DNA of 64,000 nucleotides from an uncultured Bacteroides sp. (GTDB taxonomy: Bacteria > Bacteroidota > Bacteroidia > Bacteroidales > Bacteroidaceae): the NCBI GenBank assembly GCA_948847595.1, contig CAQOGY010000001.1:1-64000 (forward strand). Direction: 5' to 3'. Shown piece after piece: positions 1 through 8,228 of the stretch. Every line of letters starts with the position of its first letter. Positions within the stretch are counted from its first letter, which is position 1. The position numbers and the translations under genes were made by a program. The notes under the pieces were generated by a model that saw only the letters and a list, made by a program, of their open reading frames with translations, searched no databases and was not told where the DNA came from.

Positions 1-65
1 CAGTGATTTGCAATTTTATGATATTTCTTGAAAGTATAGGTTCAAGAGCCTGTCTCTCCGCTGAG

Positions 66-95
66 AATAGCAGCTTTGAAGCTGCTATTTCTTTT
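66..95 (+). terminator. Rho-independent terminator, left edge
   Basis: An almost perfect hairpin (arm 66-76 against 79-89, effectively a 10-bp stem with a 4-base loop) is followed by TTTCTTTT. It probably ends a transcript that starts left of the window. The rest of 1-139 is AT-rich and shows no gene. Confidence 0.7.
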
Positions 96-139
96 GTGGA
101 AAATATATTTCCATTGTCTGTTTTTTTATTGAAAAACAA

Positions 140-227
140 GGAGAGGTGCTCGAGTGGTTGAAGAGGCACGCCTGGAAAGCGTGTATACGCCAAAAGTGTA
201 TCACGAGTTCGAATCTCGTTCTCTCCG
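140..227 (+). tRNA. tRNA-Ser (anticodon GGA)
   Basis: An 88-nt cloverleaf can be folded by eye. The acceptor arm 140-146 pairs with 220-226, with one G-U at the base, and G227 is the discriminator. The anticodon stem CACGC/GCGTG closes a loop CTGGAAA, giving anticodon GGA, which reads UCC/UCU serine codons. A long variable arm follows, as expected for a class II tRNA such as serine. The T arm is ACGAG-TTCGAAT-CTCGT. CCA is not encoded; the sequence continues with C and a T-run. Confidence 0.95.
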
Positions 228-263
228 CTTTTTTTTTCTCTGTTGTTAAAAAATGTTTTGAAG

Positions 264-297
264 CGGCTGCCTTGATTTTTCAAAGCAGCCGTTTTTT
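264..297. terminator. Bidirectional terminator between tRNA-Ser and hydrogenase operon
   Basis: The stem 264-275/280-291 (CGGCTGC core, one mismatch) is followed by TTTTTT on the plus strand. It lies between the tRNA (plus) and the stop of hndA (minus, 309). The A-rich sequence at 247-253 would give a U-run on the minus strand too, so it can serve both converging transcripts. Confidence 0.7.
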
Positions 298-308
298 ATT
301 TGCGGCAT

Positions 309-785
309 TTATTCCAACTCCTCGATAATCTTCTTCACATCTATCGGTTGCAGTCTTCCGTACACTTTTTCACCAACCATCACCACTGGAGCCAATCCGC
401 AGGCGCCTACGCAGCGCAGGCAGTCCAATGAGAACTTCCCGTCCGGGGTGGTTTCGCCGACTTCGATGCCCAGTACGCGTTTGAATTCTTCGAGCAACTT
501 CTCGGAGCCGCGCACGTAACATGCCGTACCCATGCAGACGGAGATGGGATGTTTCCCTTTCGGAGTCATGGTGAAGAAGGTGTAGAAGGTGACCACTCCA
601 TACACTTTCGATACGGGGATATTGAGTTTGGAAGCAATGATGCGTTGCATCTCTTCGGGCAGATAGCCGTGCAGGTGTTGCGCTTCGTGCAAAATATTGA
701 TTAGTTCGCCCGGGTTGTTTCCGTGCTTGTCGCAAATCGTTCGGACTTGTTCTGCCACATCGCAGGCTAGTTTTATATCTGACAT
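309..785 (-). CDS. hndA: [FeFe] hydrogenase small subunit, NuoE/HndA-like [2Fe-2S] protein
   Basis: This 158-aa protein is a thioredoxin-like [2Fe-2S] subunit of the NuoE/HndA family. After an N-terminal helical segment (about residues 5-60), the cluster ligands are visible as C84-x4-C89 and C125-x3-C129, the usual spacing for this family. In known complexes it passes electrons between the NADH-oxidising subunit and the hydrogenase subunit. It is the last gene of a minus-strand operon, starting 18 bp after hndD ends, and a terminator-like hairpin follows. The length is normal for the family. Assignment to a trimeric, possibly electron-bifurcating, cytoplasmic hydrogenase rests on the neighbours; cofactor use (NADH or NADPH) cannot be read from sequence. 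Confidence 0.93.
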   Translation of the reverse strand: MSDIKLACDVAEQVRTICDKHGNNPGELINILHEAQHLHGYLPEEMQRIIASKLNIPVSKVYGVVTFYTFFTMTPKGKHPISVCMGTACYVRGSEKLLEEFKRVLGIEVGETTPDGKFSLDCLRCVGACGLAPVVMVGEKVYGRLQPIDVKKIIEELE

Positions 786-803
786 AATACTCTTCGTTTA
801 AAG

Positions 804-2570
804 TTAATCCATAGATTTGTTGAAATAATGCGTGTGCAATAGCATTTCCGATTTCTCGCCCAGAGGTTTGCCGAGATATTCTTCGTACAGTTTCTTGATA
901 TACGGGTTGTCGTGCGACTTACGCAGCGGTTTGTTCGCGTCTTCGCGGTAAAGGGCATTGGCGCGTGCGTATAAGACTTCCGAGTTGCCGTGGTGTAACG
1001 GCTGCCCACCACCGCCGATACAACCACCGGGGCAAGCCATAATTTCGATGACGTGATATTCGTTGTGCCCGTTCCGTATATCTTCCAGTAGATGGCGGGC
1101 GTTGCCTAGTCCGTGTGCGATGCCTACTTTGAGTTCAAAACCATTCAGGTCGATGGTGGCGCGGCGGACACCGTTCAGTCCGCGTACTTGTTCAAAATTC
1201 ACATTCTTGAGAGGTTCACCAGTATAGATTTCGTAGACGGAGCGCAGGGCGGCTTCCATCACACCGCCTGTGGTGCCGAAGATAACGCCGGCGCCTGTCG
1301 ATTCGCCCATCGGGTTGTCGAAAGGACTGTCCAGTACCAGGGGGAAGCCAATGTTGGCTCGTTTAATCAGCCGTGCCAGTTCGCGGGTGGAGATGGAGTA
1401 ATCTACGTCGGGGATGCCGTTTACTTTGAACTCGTCGCGGTCGCATTCGTATTTCTTTGCCAGACAGGGCATGATGGATACGACGACTAACTTCTCCCTG
1501 GGGATTCCCATTTTCTCCGCCCAGTAAGATTTGGCGATGGAGCCGAACATCTGTTGCGGGGAGCGGGCGGTGGAAGGAATGTCGAGCATATCCGGGAAAT
1601 GATGCTCGAAGAAGTTCACCCATGCCGGGCAACAGGAAGTCAGGATGGGCAGGCGGACGGATTTGTCTCCGTTGAGATAACGTGTCAGACGGTTCAGGAT
1701 TTCAGAACCTTCTTCCATGATGGTGAGGTCGGCTGCAAAGTCGGTGTCGAATACATAGTCGAATCCCAGTTCGCGCAGGGCGTAGACCATTTTTCCGGTT
1801 ACCAGTGTGCCGGGAGGGAAACCGAATTCTTCTCCCAGGGCGGCGCGTACGGCGGGTGCGGTCTGTACGATGACTGTTTTGTTCGGACTGGCTAAGTCGT
1901 CGAGCAGGCGGTTGGTGTAGTCTCGTTCGGTTAGCGCACCTACCGGGCAGACAGCTACGCATTGACCGCAATAAGTACATTCACTCTCTGTCATCATCCG
2001 GTCGAAAGCGGGAGCTATCGTTGTGTTGAAACCGCGACGGATGGCACCGAGCGCTCCTACCGTCTGCACATCGTTGCAGACGCTTTCGCAACGGCGGCAG
2101 AAAATACATTTGTCCATGTTGCGGACGATGGAAGCGGTGATTTCCCGTTTGCGGGGAGACAGTTCGCCGCCATTGAAAGGCATTTCGCGGATATTGAAGC
2201 GCAGTGCCAGCGTTTGAAGCTCGCAGTTGCCGCATTTCGGACAGGTGAGGCAGTCGTTCGGATGGTCGGAGAGGATAAGTTCGGCCACTACCTTGCGGGC
2301 GTTCATCACACGCAGGGTACTGGTCTTTACTACCATTCCTTCCGTGCAACGGGTGGCGCAGGCAGGAGCAAGGTTGCGCCGTCCCATGACTTCCACCACG
2401 CAGATGCGGCAGGAAGCGGGATTGTTTTTTATACAGGTTCCTTTCAGGTCGATGTGGCACAAAGTGGGTATGTTGATACCGATTTTTGTGGCGGCTTCGA
2501 GGATGGTGCTTCCTTCGGGGACGGTGATAAAGTGACCGTCTATTTGGAGTGTAATTTGTTTTTCTTCCAT
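804..2570 (-). CDS. hndD: [FeFe] hydrogenase catalytic subunit (HndD/HydA type)
   Basis: This 588-aa protein carries every H-cluster signature: TSCCPAW from T311, MPC at 367-369 within MPCLAKKYE, and MACPGGC at 511-517 followed by GGGQP. The N-terminal part holds a plant-type [2Fe-2S] ferredoxin domain (about 1-80), a HxxxCxxC-type segment with cysteines near 107-116, and two [4Fe-4S] motifs (CIFCRRCESVC and CTYCGQCVAVCP, about 155-215). This is the classical modular group A hydrogenase, which interconverts protons and H2. It sits between hndC and hndA with 15-18 bp gaps, so the three are almost certainly co-transcribed and form one complex. In fermenting Bacteroides such an enzyme would dispose of reducing equivalents as H2. 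Maturation genes (hydEFG) are not in the window. Confidence 0.95.
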   Translation of the reverse strand: MEEKQITLQIDGHFITVPEGSTILEAATKIGINIPTLCHIDLKGTCIKNNPASCRICVVEVMGRRNLAPACATRCTEGMVVKTSTLRVMNARKVVAELILSDHPNDCLTCPKCGNCELQTLALRFNIREMPFNGGELSPRKREITASIVRNMDKCIFCRRCESVCNDVQTVGALGAIRRGFNTTIAPAFDRMMTESECTYCGQCVAVCPVGALTERDYTNRLLDDLASPNKTVIVQTAPAVRAALGEEFGFPPGTLVTGKMVYALRELGFDYVFDTDFAADLTIMEEGSEILNRLTRYLNGDKSVRLPILTSCCPAWVNFFEHHFPDMLDIPSTARSPQQMFGSIAKSYWAEKMGIPREKLVVVSIMPCLAKKYECDRDEFKVNGIPDVDYSISTRELARLIKRANIGFPLVLDSPFDNPMGESTGAGVIFGTTGGVMEAALRSVYEIYTGEPLKNVNFEQVRGLNGVRRATIDLNGFELKVGIAHGLGNARHLLEDIRNGHNEYHVIEIMACPGGCIGGGGQPLHHGNSEVLYARANALYREDANKPLRKSHDNPYIKKLYEEYLGKPLGEKSEMLLHTHYFNKSMD

Positions 2571-2585
2571 AGTGAACAGATTATT

Positions 2586-4493
2586 TTAGCAGACAAGAAT
2601 AGCTTTAAATTTACAGCGTGCCAGGCACATTCCGCATTTGATACATTTGTCGGGGCTGATAACGTGCGGTTTGCGTACCAGACCGATGATTGCGTCGGCG
2701 GGGCAGTTCTTGGCGCACAGGTGGCAACCGATACAAAGTTCGGGATTGATGGTGTAAGTCAGCAGGGATTTACACTGTTTGGCACGGCAGGTCTTGTCGC
2801 GGACGTGTTCCAGGTATTCATCATGGAAATTGTCCAGCGTAGACAGAACCGGATTCGGGGAAGTCTGCCCCAGTCCGCAGAGGGCGGTATCCTTGATGAC
2901 TTGTCCCAAAGTGGCGAGGGTATCGAGGTCTTTCTCTGTTCCCCTTCCTTCGGTTATCTTGTTCAGCAGTTCCAGCAGGCGTTTGTTGCCGATGCGGCAA
3001 GGCGTACATTTTCCGCAGGATTCTTCTACGGTGAAATCTAGGTAGAAACGGGAGACGGATACCATACAGTCGTCCTCATCCATCACAATCATACCGCCGG
3101 AACCCATCATGGAGCCGGCAGCCAGAAGATTGTCGAAGTCGATGGGGGTATCCAGATGCTTCTCTGTCAGGCAGCCACCCGAAGGGCCGCCGGTCTGCAC
3201 CGCCTTGAATTTCTTTCCGCCTTTGATGCCGCCGCCGATTTCGTAGATTACTTCGCGGAGCGTAGTTCCCATCGGTACTTCAATCAGCCCTACATTGTTT
3301 ATCTTTCCCGCAAGGGCGAATACTTTCGTGCCTTTGGAACGTTCCGTTCCGATGGCTGCGAACCATTCGGCGCCTTTCGTCAGGATGATGGGAATGTTGG
3401 CGAGTGTCTCTACATTGTTCACGTTGGTAGGCTTTCCCAAATAGCCGGATTCGGCGGGGAAGGGCGGTTTGAGGGTCGGTTCTCCCCGTTTTCCTTCCAT
3501 GGAGTGAATCAGGGCGGTTTCTTCTCCGCAGACAAATGCGCCTGCGCCGTAACGTATCTCGATGTCGAAACTGAAATCTGTTCCTAAGATATTGTCTCCC
3601 AACAGGCCGTAGTTGCGGGCTTGTCCGATAGCTATTTTGAGCCGGTTGATGGCAAGCGGGTATTCGGCGCGGATATACACCAGTCCTTTGCTTGAGCCGA
3701 TGGAGTAACCGCAGATACACATGGCTTCTACGATGGAGTGTGGGTCGCCTTCCATGATGGAACGATCCATAAACGCGCCGGGGTCGCCTTCATCGGCGTT
3801 ACAAACCACGTATTTGATGTCCGATTGCTGTTTGTGGGTAAATTCCCATTTCAAGCCTGTGGGGAAACCGCCGCCACCGCGTCCGCGCAGGCCGGAACGC
3901 TTGATGAGGTCGATTACGTCCGTCGGTTGCTTGTTGAGAAGGCAGTCCGCCAGGGCGTGATATCCTTCGCGGGCGATGTATTCTTCGATGTTTTCGGGGT
4001 CGATAAATCCGCAGTTGCGCAGGGCGATGCGCAGTTGCTTCCGGTAGAAATCCATATGTTTGGAGTCGCTGACGGTGTGCTCCGTTTTAGGGTCTATGTA
4101 CAGCAGTCTTTCTATTTTCCGGCCGCCGATGATATGTTCGGTGATGATGTCTTCCGCGTCCTCGGGGGTGACTTGTGTGTAAAATGTATTGTCGGGGATG
4201 ATTTTCACGATGGGGCCTTTTTCGCAGAAGCCGAAGCAGCCCACTGTGATGACTTCCACTTTGCCGGCGATGCCGTTCTTTTCGATGGCTGTCCGGAGAC
4301 TGTCCGTAATGCCTTGACTGGAAGAGGCTTTGCACCCTGTACCGCCGCAGATAAGAATCTGGAGATGCTGTGCGCCGGACGCCAGTCCGCAGCACTTCTC
4401 TGTGACTTTTTCATTACTTTCTTCGCGCAATGAAAGTTTGTGTTCCGCTCTCTTCCTGATTGTAGCCAAATCATGGATAGATAAGATTTTCAT
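2586..4493 (-). CDS. hndC: NADH-oxidising hydrogenase subunit, NuoF/HndC-like flavoprotein
   Basis: This 635-aa NuoF-type subunit has a fused N-terminal thioredoxin-like [2Fe-2S] domain (cysteines in CGGTGC and GCFGFC, about residues 48-95). The FMN/NADH-binding core follows, with the glycine-rich GLRGRGGGGFPTGLKW, an ADEGDPGAFMDR segment and GAGAFVCGEETALI. Next come the NuoF [4Fe-4S] motif ESCGKCTPCRIGN and two C-terminal ferredoxin motifs (CIGCHLCAKNCP and CIKCGMCLARC). The order is that of HndC/HydB proteins of soluble hydrogenases. It is the first gene of the minus-strand operon and should take electrons from NAD(P)H. The ATG at 4493 is preceded by about 160 bp of intergenic DNA with a -7-like box at 4523-4530. 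Confidence 0.93.
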   Translation of the reverse strand: MKILSIHDLATIRKRAEHKLSLREESNEKVTEKCCGLASGAQHLQILICGGTGCKASSSQGITDSLRTAIEKNGIAGKVEVITVGCFGFCEKGPIVKIIPDNTFYTQVTPEDAEDIITEHIIGGRKIERLLYIDPKTEHTVSDSKHMDFYRKQLRIALRNCGFIDPENIEEYIAREGYHALADCLLNKQPTDVIDLIKRSGLRGRGGGGFPTGLKWEFTHKQQSDIKYVVCNADEGDPGAFMDRSIMEGDPHSIVEAMCICGYSIGSSKGLVYIRAEYPLAINRLKIAIGQARNYGLLGDNILGTDFSFDIEIRYGAGAFVCGEETALIHSMEGKRGEPTLKPPFPAESGYLGKPTNVNNVETLANIPIILTKGAEWFAAIGTERSKGTKVFALAGKINNVGLIEVPMGTTLREVIYEIGGGIKGGKKFKAVQTGGPSGGCLTEKHLDTPIDFDNLLAAGSMMGSGGMIVMDEDDCMVSVSRFYLDFTVEESCGKCTPCRIGNKRLLELLNKITEGRGTEKDLDTLATLGQVIKDTALCGLGQTSPNPVLSTLDNFHDEYLEHVRDKTCRAKQCKSLLTYTINPELCIGCHLCAKNCPADAIIGLVRKPHVISPDKCIKCGMCLARCKFKAILVC

Positions 4494-4522
4494 AAGTATC
4501 AGAATTGTTAGTAGGTTTTTTG

Positions 4523-4550
4523 CAAATATAATTCTTTGTTTGGAATAAAA
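4523..4550 (-). promoter_or_regulatory. Predicted promoter of the hnd operon
   Basis: On the minus strand 4530-4523 reads TATATTTG, a perfect match to the Bacteroides -7 box TAnnTTTG, about 30 bp upstream of the hndC start. The -33 box is weak (TTTT at 4550-4547, 16-bp spacer). Confidence 0.45.
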
Positions 4551-4578
4551 GCATAGTTTCGGACAAATAAAAACAGTC

Positions 4579-4616
4579 TTTGCCGATCGGATTAGGTAAA
4601 TAAATCTCTATCTTCG
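4579..4616 (+). promoter_or_regulatory. Possible promoter of the heparinase-like gene
   Basis: TATCTTCG at 4609-4616 matches TAnnTTTG at all but one position and lies 40 bp before the start codon. A TTTG occurs at 4579-4582, but the 26-bp gap is longer than usual, so this is tentative. Confidence 0.3.
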
Positions 4617-4655
4617 TATTTAATAGGTATTAAACCTAAAAAAGATAATTGAAGT

Positions 4656-7412
4656 ATGAGACGAATTTTACTGGGACTGTGTTTTCTATCCTTTCTGAAC
4701 AGTGCATCCGGACAAGAGATTCCCTTGCCGGAAAAGATGCCGCAGGAGCATCCGCGGGTGCTGACTACTCCGGCGGGAAAACAGGAAACATGGAAGCTGA
4801 TTAAAAAAGAAGAATGGGCGAAAGATGTTTTCAATAAGTTGAAGGAACGGACGGAAGTTTATACGAACCTGACGGATGCTCAACCGTCCTGGCTGCTGTC
4901 CCGCCTGGCGATGTATTGGAAGTCTCATGCCACGGAAGTATATGTAAAAGGTGAAACGTTCGACCATGCGGGCGGCGGGAAAGCTCCTTATCCTACGGTG
5001 CGCTATACGGGAACGCGTGGAACGGCTGCCACTCACGGTCGTCCCAAGTTGGCGGATGTCGTGCCTTATGATGATGACGAGAGCGGGAACGTCACTTTCT
5101 GTAATAATGCCCTTCCCAATCGTCCGATGGAGAGTGTGCATCCGTCCAAGACCGGACGGAATATCGAAAGCCTGAACTGCGAAATTCTGGGAATCGCCCG
5201 TGACGCCGCTTTCCTCTATTGGATGACGGACGAAGAGAAGTTCGCCAAACTTGCCGCAGGTGTATTTGATACGTATATGACGGGTATTTATTACAGAAAT
5301 GTGCCTGTCGATTTGAATAATGGTCATCAGCAGACATTGGTGGGATTGACTTCTTTCGAGGTAATCCATGAAGATGCACTTCATATCGCTGTCCCTTTGT
5401 ATGATTTTCTGTATAATTATCTCAAGGCTAATTACCCGGACAAGATGGAAATCTATGCCGGAGCTTTCAAGAAATGGGCGGATAATATCATTGCGAACGG
5501 TGTGCCCCACAACAACTGGGATTTGTTGCAGGCACGTTTCATTATGAATGTAGGCCTGGTATTGGAAGACAATAAGGAATATGCCGACGGAAAAGGACGC
5601 GAATATTATATCGACTATGTGATGAACCGTTCCAGCATTCGCCAGTGGAGTCTGACACGTCTCGCGGATTATGGCTTTGATTCCAATACGGGGATTTGGG
5701 CGGAATGTCCGGGATATAGCAGTGTGGTAATCAATGATTATGCCAATTTTGTGAATCAGTTTGATACGAACCTGCAATATGATTTGGTGAAAGCGATGCC
5801 TGTATTGTCGAAAGCGGTGGCGACCACTCCCCAATACCTGTTTCCTAACCGTATGATTTGTGGCTTTGGCGATACGCATCCGGGATATTTGAGTACGAAC
5901 TTCTTCATCCGTATGATACAGAACGCGCAGGCAAACGGGAAGAAAGAGCAGGAAAACTATTTCACCGCTTTGCTGAAATGCTTGCATCCGGATTTTGGAA
6001 ATGATAAGGCGGAAAAGAAGAATGTGCGGGTATCTGTCAATTCGTTCTTTGAAGACAAGCCGCTGACGCTAAATCCGAAAGTACAGCCGGGAAAGATAGA
6101 GGATTATGTTTCTCCTTTATTTTATGCTCCTAATGTGTCATGGCTGGTACAGCGCAACGGTATGCATCCGCGCAACAGTCTGATGATTTCGTTGAATGGC
6201 AGTGAAGGTAATCATATGCATGCCAACGGTATTTCAATGGAGCTTTACGGAAAAGGATATGTGCTTGGCCCGGATGCGGGCATCGGGCTTTTCCTGTATA
6301 GCGGACTGGATTATGCGGAATATTATTCTCAATTCCCCAGTCATAATACGGTTTGTGTGGATGGAGTATCGAGTTATCCGGTGATGAAAAGTAATCATTC
6401 TTTTGATTTGCTTTCTTGTTTTCCGGCATCGGCGGAACCGGGCAAGGAGTTTACGTCCGTCACTTACAGCAACCTTTATTTCCGTGAACCGGAAAGCAGG
6501 GCAGACCAGACCCGTATGATGAGTATTGTCACCACCGGTGCGGAGACGGGATATTATGTCGATGTATTCCGCAGCCGGAAGGAAAAAGGGGGAGATAAGA
6601 TGCACGATTATTTCTATCATAACCTCGGACAGTCTTTGACATTGACGGCGGCAGATGGTACTGACTTGAATTTGCAACCCACGGAAGAACTGGCTTTTGC
6701 CGGTGCGCATCTTTATGCTTATTCCTATTTATATGATAAGAAAATGGCTGCTACCGACAAGGATGTCAAAGCGACTTTCACCATAGATATGAAGGATAAA
6801 GGCGGTGACGACATATATATGAATCTTTGGATGAAGGGTGAACCGGAACGCGAAGTCTTTACGGCATTGTCGCCAATGACTGAAGGATTGAGCCGTACAC
6901 CGAATATGCCTTATAATATAAAGGAGCAACCGACGCTGACTTTTGTTGCCCGGCAGCATGGTGAAGCTTGGAATCGTCCTTTTGTTTCTATCTATGAACC
7001 GAGCACGAAGAATGAGCCGTCCGCTATTCAATCCGTTTCTTATTTTGATGCGGAAGAATCTGGCTTGAAAGACTTTGCAGGAATTTGCGTGAAAAGTAGG
7101 AACGGGCGTGTAGACCATATATTCTCTCTGTCCGACGCAGTTCATACTGCTACTTATCAAGGAATGAAAGTGAAGGCGGACTATGCAGTTATCAGCAATG
7201 AATATGCAGGAAACCGGACGTTATTCTTGGGGAACGGAACGCAATTGGTTGCGTCCGGAATAATGATTCAGACTGACAGTGCCGCTAACGTGTTACTCGA
7301 AAAGAAAGAAGGAAAATGGTATATTATTTCTTCTGCTCCCTGCACGGTCGTTATTAATGGCAAAAAGGTGAAATCCGGTGTTGAGCCGAAACTTACATTG
7401 CTGCGTATCTGA
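4656..7412 (+). CDS. Heparinase II/III-like polysaccharide lyase
   Basis: This 918-aa protein is probably secreted or periplasmic (signal peptide about residues 1-20, ending SASG). The first half is alpha-helical in character, as in the (alpha/alpha) toroid of heparinase II/III and alginate-lyase-related enzymes, with a candidate catalytic region around W348-A-E-C-P-G-Y354. The second half has the anti-parallel beta-sheet signature of the family, G518-N-H-M-H-A-N-G525, then LGPDAG. Family members cleave uronate-containing chains by beta-elimination, often at exo sites in the periplasm. It stands alone between the divergent hydrogenase operon and the DUF3575 operon, but the PUL and hexuronate genes in the window make a role in uronic acid glycan breakdown likely. 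The exact PL family and substrate are not recognisable by eye. Confidence 0.75.
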   Translation: MRRILLGLCFLSFLNSASGQEIPLPEKMPQEHPRVLTTPAGKQETWKLIKKEEWAKDVFNKLKERTEVYTNLTDAQPSWLLSRLAMYWKSHATEVYVKGETFDHAGGGKAPYPTVRYTGTRGTAATHGRPKLADVVPYDDDESGNVTFCNNALPNRPMESVHPSKTGRNIESLNCEILGIARDAAFLYWMTDEEKFAKLAAGVFDTYMTGIYYRNVPVDLNNGHQQTLVGLTSFEVIHEDALHIAVPLYDFLYNYLKANYPDKMEIYAGAFKKWADNIIANGVPHNNWDLLQARFIMNVGLVLEDNKEYADGKGREYYIDYVMNRSSIRQWSLTRLADYGFDSNTGIWAECPGYSSVVINDYANFVNQFDTNLQYDLVKAMPVLSKAVATTPQYLFPNRMICGFGDTHPGYLSTNFFIRMIQNAQANGKKEQENYFTALLKCLHPDFGNDKAEKKNVRVSVNSFFEDKPLTLNPKVQPGKIEDYVSPLFYAPNVSWLVQRNGMHPRNSLMISLNGSEGNHMHANGISMELYGKGYVLGPDAGIGLFLYSGLDYAEYYSQFPSHNTVCVDGVSSYPVMKSNHSFDLLSCFPASAEPGKEFTSVTYSNLYFREPESRADQTRMMSIVTTGAETGYYVDVFRSRKEKGGDKMHDYFYHNLGQSLTLTAADGTDLNLQPTEELAFAGAHLYAYSYLYDKKMAATDKDVKATFTIDMKDKGGDDIYMNLWMKGEPEREVFTALSPMTEGLSRTPNMPYNIKEQPTLTFVARQHGEAWNRPFVSIYEPSTKNEPSAIQSVSYFDAEESGLKDFAGICVKSRNGRVDHIFSLSDAVHTATYQGMKVKADYAVISNEYAGNRTLFLGNGTQLVASGIMIQTDSAANVLLEKKEGKWYIISSAPCTVVINGKKVKSGVEPKLTLLRI

Positions 7413-7541
7413 TGTTTCATTTATAAGAAGAGAATTTGTATATTTTATGCGCAATATGGTATATTGCGGTTTAAGATGGAGAAATGTTGCAATAAAAAAC
7501 AAAAAAAGCGTATTTAAACGTTTTTAATGCTATATTTTTTC

Positions 7542-7597
7542 TATTTTTGCGGCTTCTTGTCCAAGTTGTATATAATATGGACAAGAAGCCCTTTTTG
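7542..7597 (+). promoter_or_regulatory. -7 box abutting a strong hairpin upstream of the DUF3575 operon
   Basis: TATTTTTG at 7542-7549 is a perfect TAnnTTTG box. Two bases later a perfect 13-bp stem begins (7551-7563 with 7578-7590), followed by CTTTTTG. It may be a terminator for the heparinase gene, a leader hairpin of the operon that starts here, or both. A smaller hairpin (7451-7457/7461-7467) lies upstream. Nothing else is seen in 7413-7640 apart from the tandem repeat at 7609. Confidence 0.5.
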
Positions 7598-7608
7598 TGG
7601 GTGAATAT

Positions 7609-7636
7609 TTTAGTGGGAAATATTTAGTGGGAAATA
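7609..7636 (+). repeat. 14-bp tandem duplication next to a start codon
   Basis: TTTAGTGGGAAATA occurs twice in perfect tandem (7609-7622 and 7623-7636), ending 4 bp before the ATG at 7641. It covers the position of the ribosome-binding region, so copy-number change could alter translation. Confidence 0.85.
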
Positions 7637-7640
7637 AATT

Positions 7641-8198
7641 ATGGTATATGTGATGAGAAATGGTCGCAGGGCATTAGCTGCGTTATCATTTCTACTAGTA
7701 TGTTGTGGCGTACATGTGCACGCGCAGCGGGTAGCTGTAAAGACAAATGCGTTGGGTTGGCTCACTGCCAGTCCGAATGTAGAAGCAGAGTTTGTATTGG
7801 GTAGTCACGTCTCCCTGAATATGGGGATTGCTGCGAATCCAATCAGTAAAGACAACTTTAAAACGACTTTCACGCATTTTCAGCCTGAAGTTCGTTACTG
7901 GCTAAATCGTCCGATGGTGAGCCATTTTCTTGGGGTCACCGCTTTCGTGAATAATTTTAATATGATGGTGAAGGATGTGCATCACAAAGGCGATGCATAC
8001 GCCGCTGGGTTGACCTATGGGTATGCATGGGTACTGGGCAACCATTGGAACATCGAAGCAACTGCTGGTGTGGGTGTAATGCGCTATCGCCAGTTCAAGT
8101 ATGATAAGGGTGCTCCGAAACCGGGCGCGGTCAATGATAGCAAGACTACCATTGCGCCTGTCAAACTGGGGGTATCCTTTGTTTATATTATCCGATAA
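7641..8198 (+). CDS. DUF3575 family outer-membrane-type protein
   Basis: This 185-aa protein has a signal peptide ending near VHAQ (about residue 29) and the DUF3575 pattern beginning VAVKTNALGWLTASPNVEAEF. Alternating hydrophobic strands and a closing aromatic strand suggest a small outer-membrane beta-barrel. In Bacteroidota, DUF3575 genes often accompany fimbria-like (Mfa/Fim) clusters; no fimbrillin gene is visible here. It is first in a three-gene operon, with only 30 bp to the next gene. An in-frame ATG at 7653 is an alternative start and would give a cleaner signal peptide (MRNGRRALAALSF). Confidence 0.75.
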   Translation: MVYVMRNGRRALAALSFLLVCCGVHVHAQRVAVKTNALGWLTASPNVEAEFVLGSHVSLNMGIAANPISKDNFKTTFTHFQPEVRYWLNRPMVSHFLGVTAFVNNFNMMVKDVHHKGDAYAAGLTYGYAWVLGNHWNIEATAGVGVMRYRQFKYDKGAPKPGAVNDSKTTIAPVKLGVSFVYIIR

Positions 8199-8228
8199 TT
8201 AGAGAACATTAGCTAGTCAGAAAAGAGA

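Noticed and set aside
33..61. A tRNA-3'-end-like string (TTCAAGAGCC ... TCTCTCCGCT) just upstream of the tRNA-Ser, sharing the last 10 bases with it; possible attachment-site duplicate.
   Set aside because: The T-loop would be 8 bases, upstream sequence is AT-rich and not tRNA-like, and identity to the real tRNA end is limited to 10 bases. No integrase is in the window.
1962..3041. Long plus-strand open frame opposite hndD and hndC.
   Set aside because: It is an antisense shadow of two well-identified genes and has no recognisable domain or ribosome-binding site.
4686..5987. Long minus-strand open frame opposite the heparinase-like gene.
   Set aside because: Antisense shadow; composition is not protein-like and the plus strand encodes a clear secreted enzyme.
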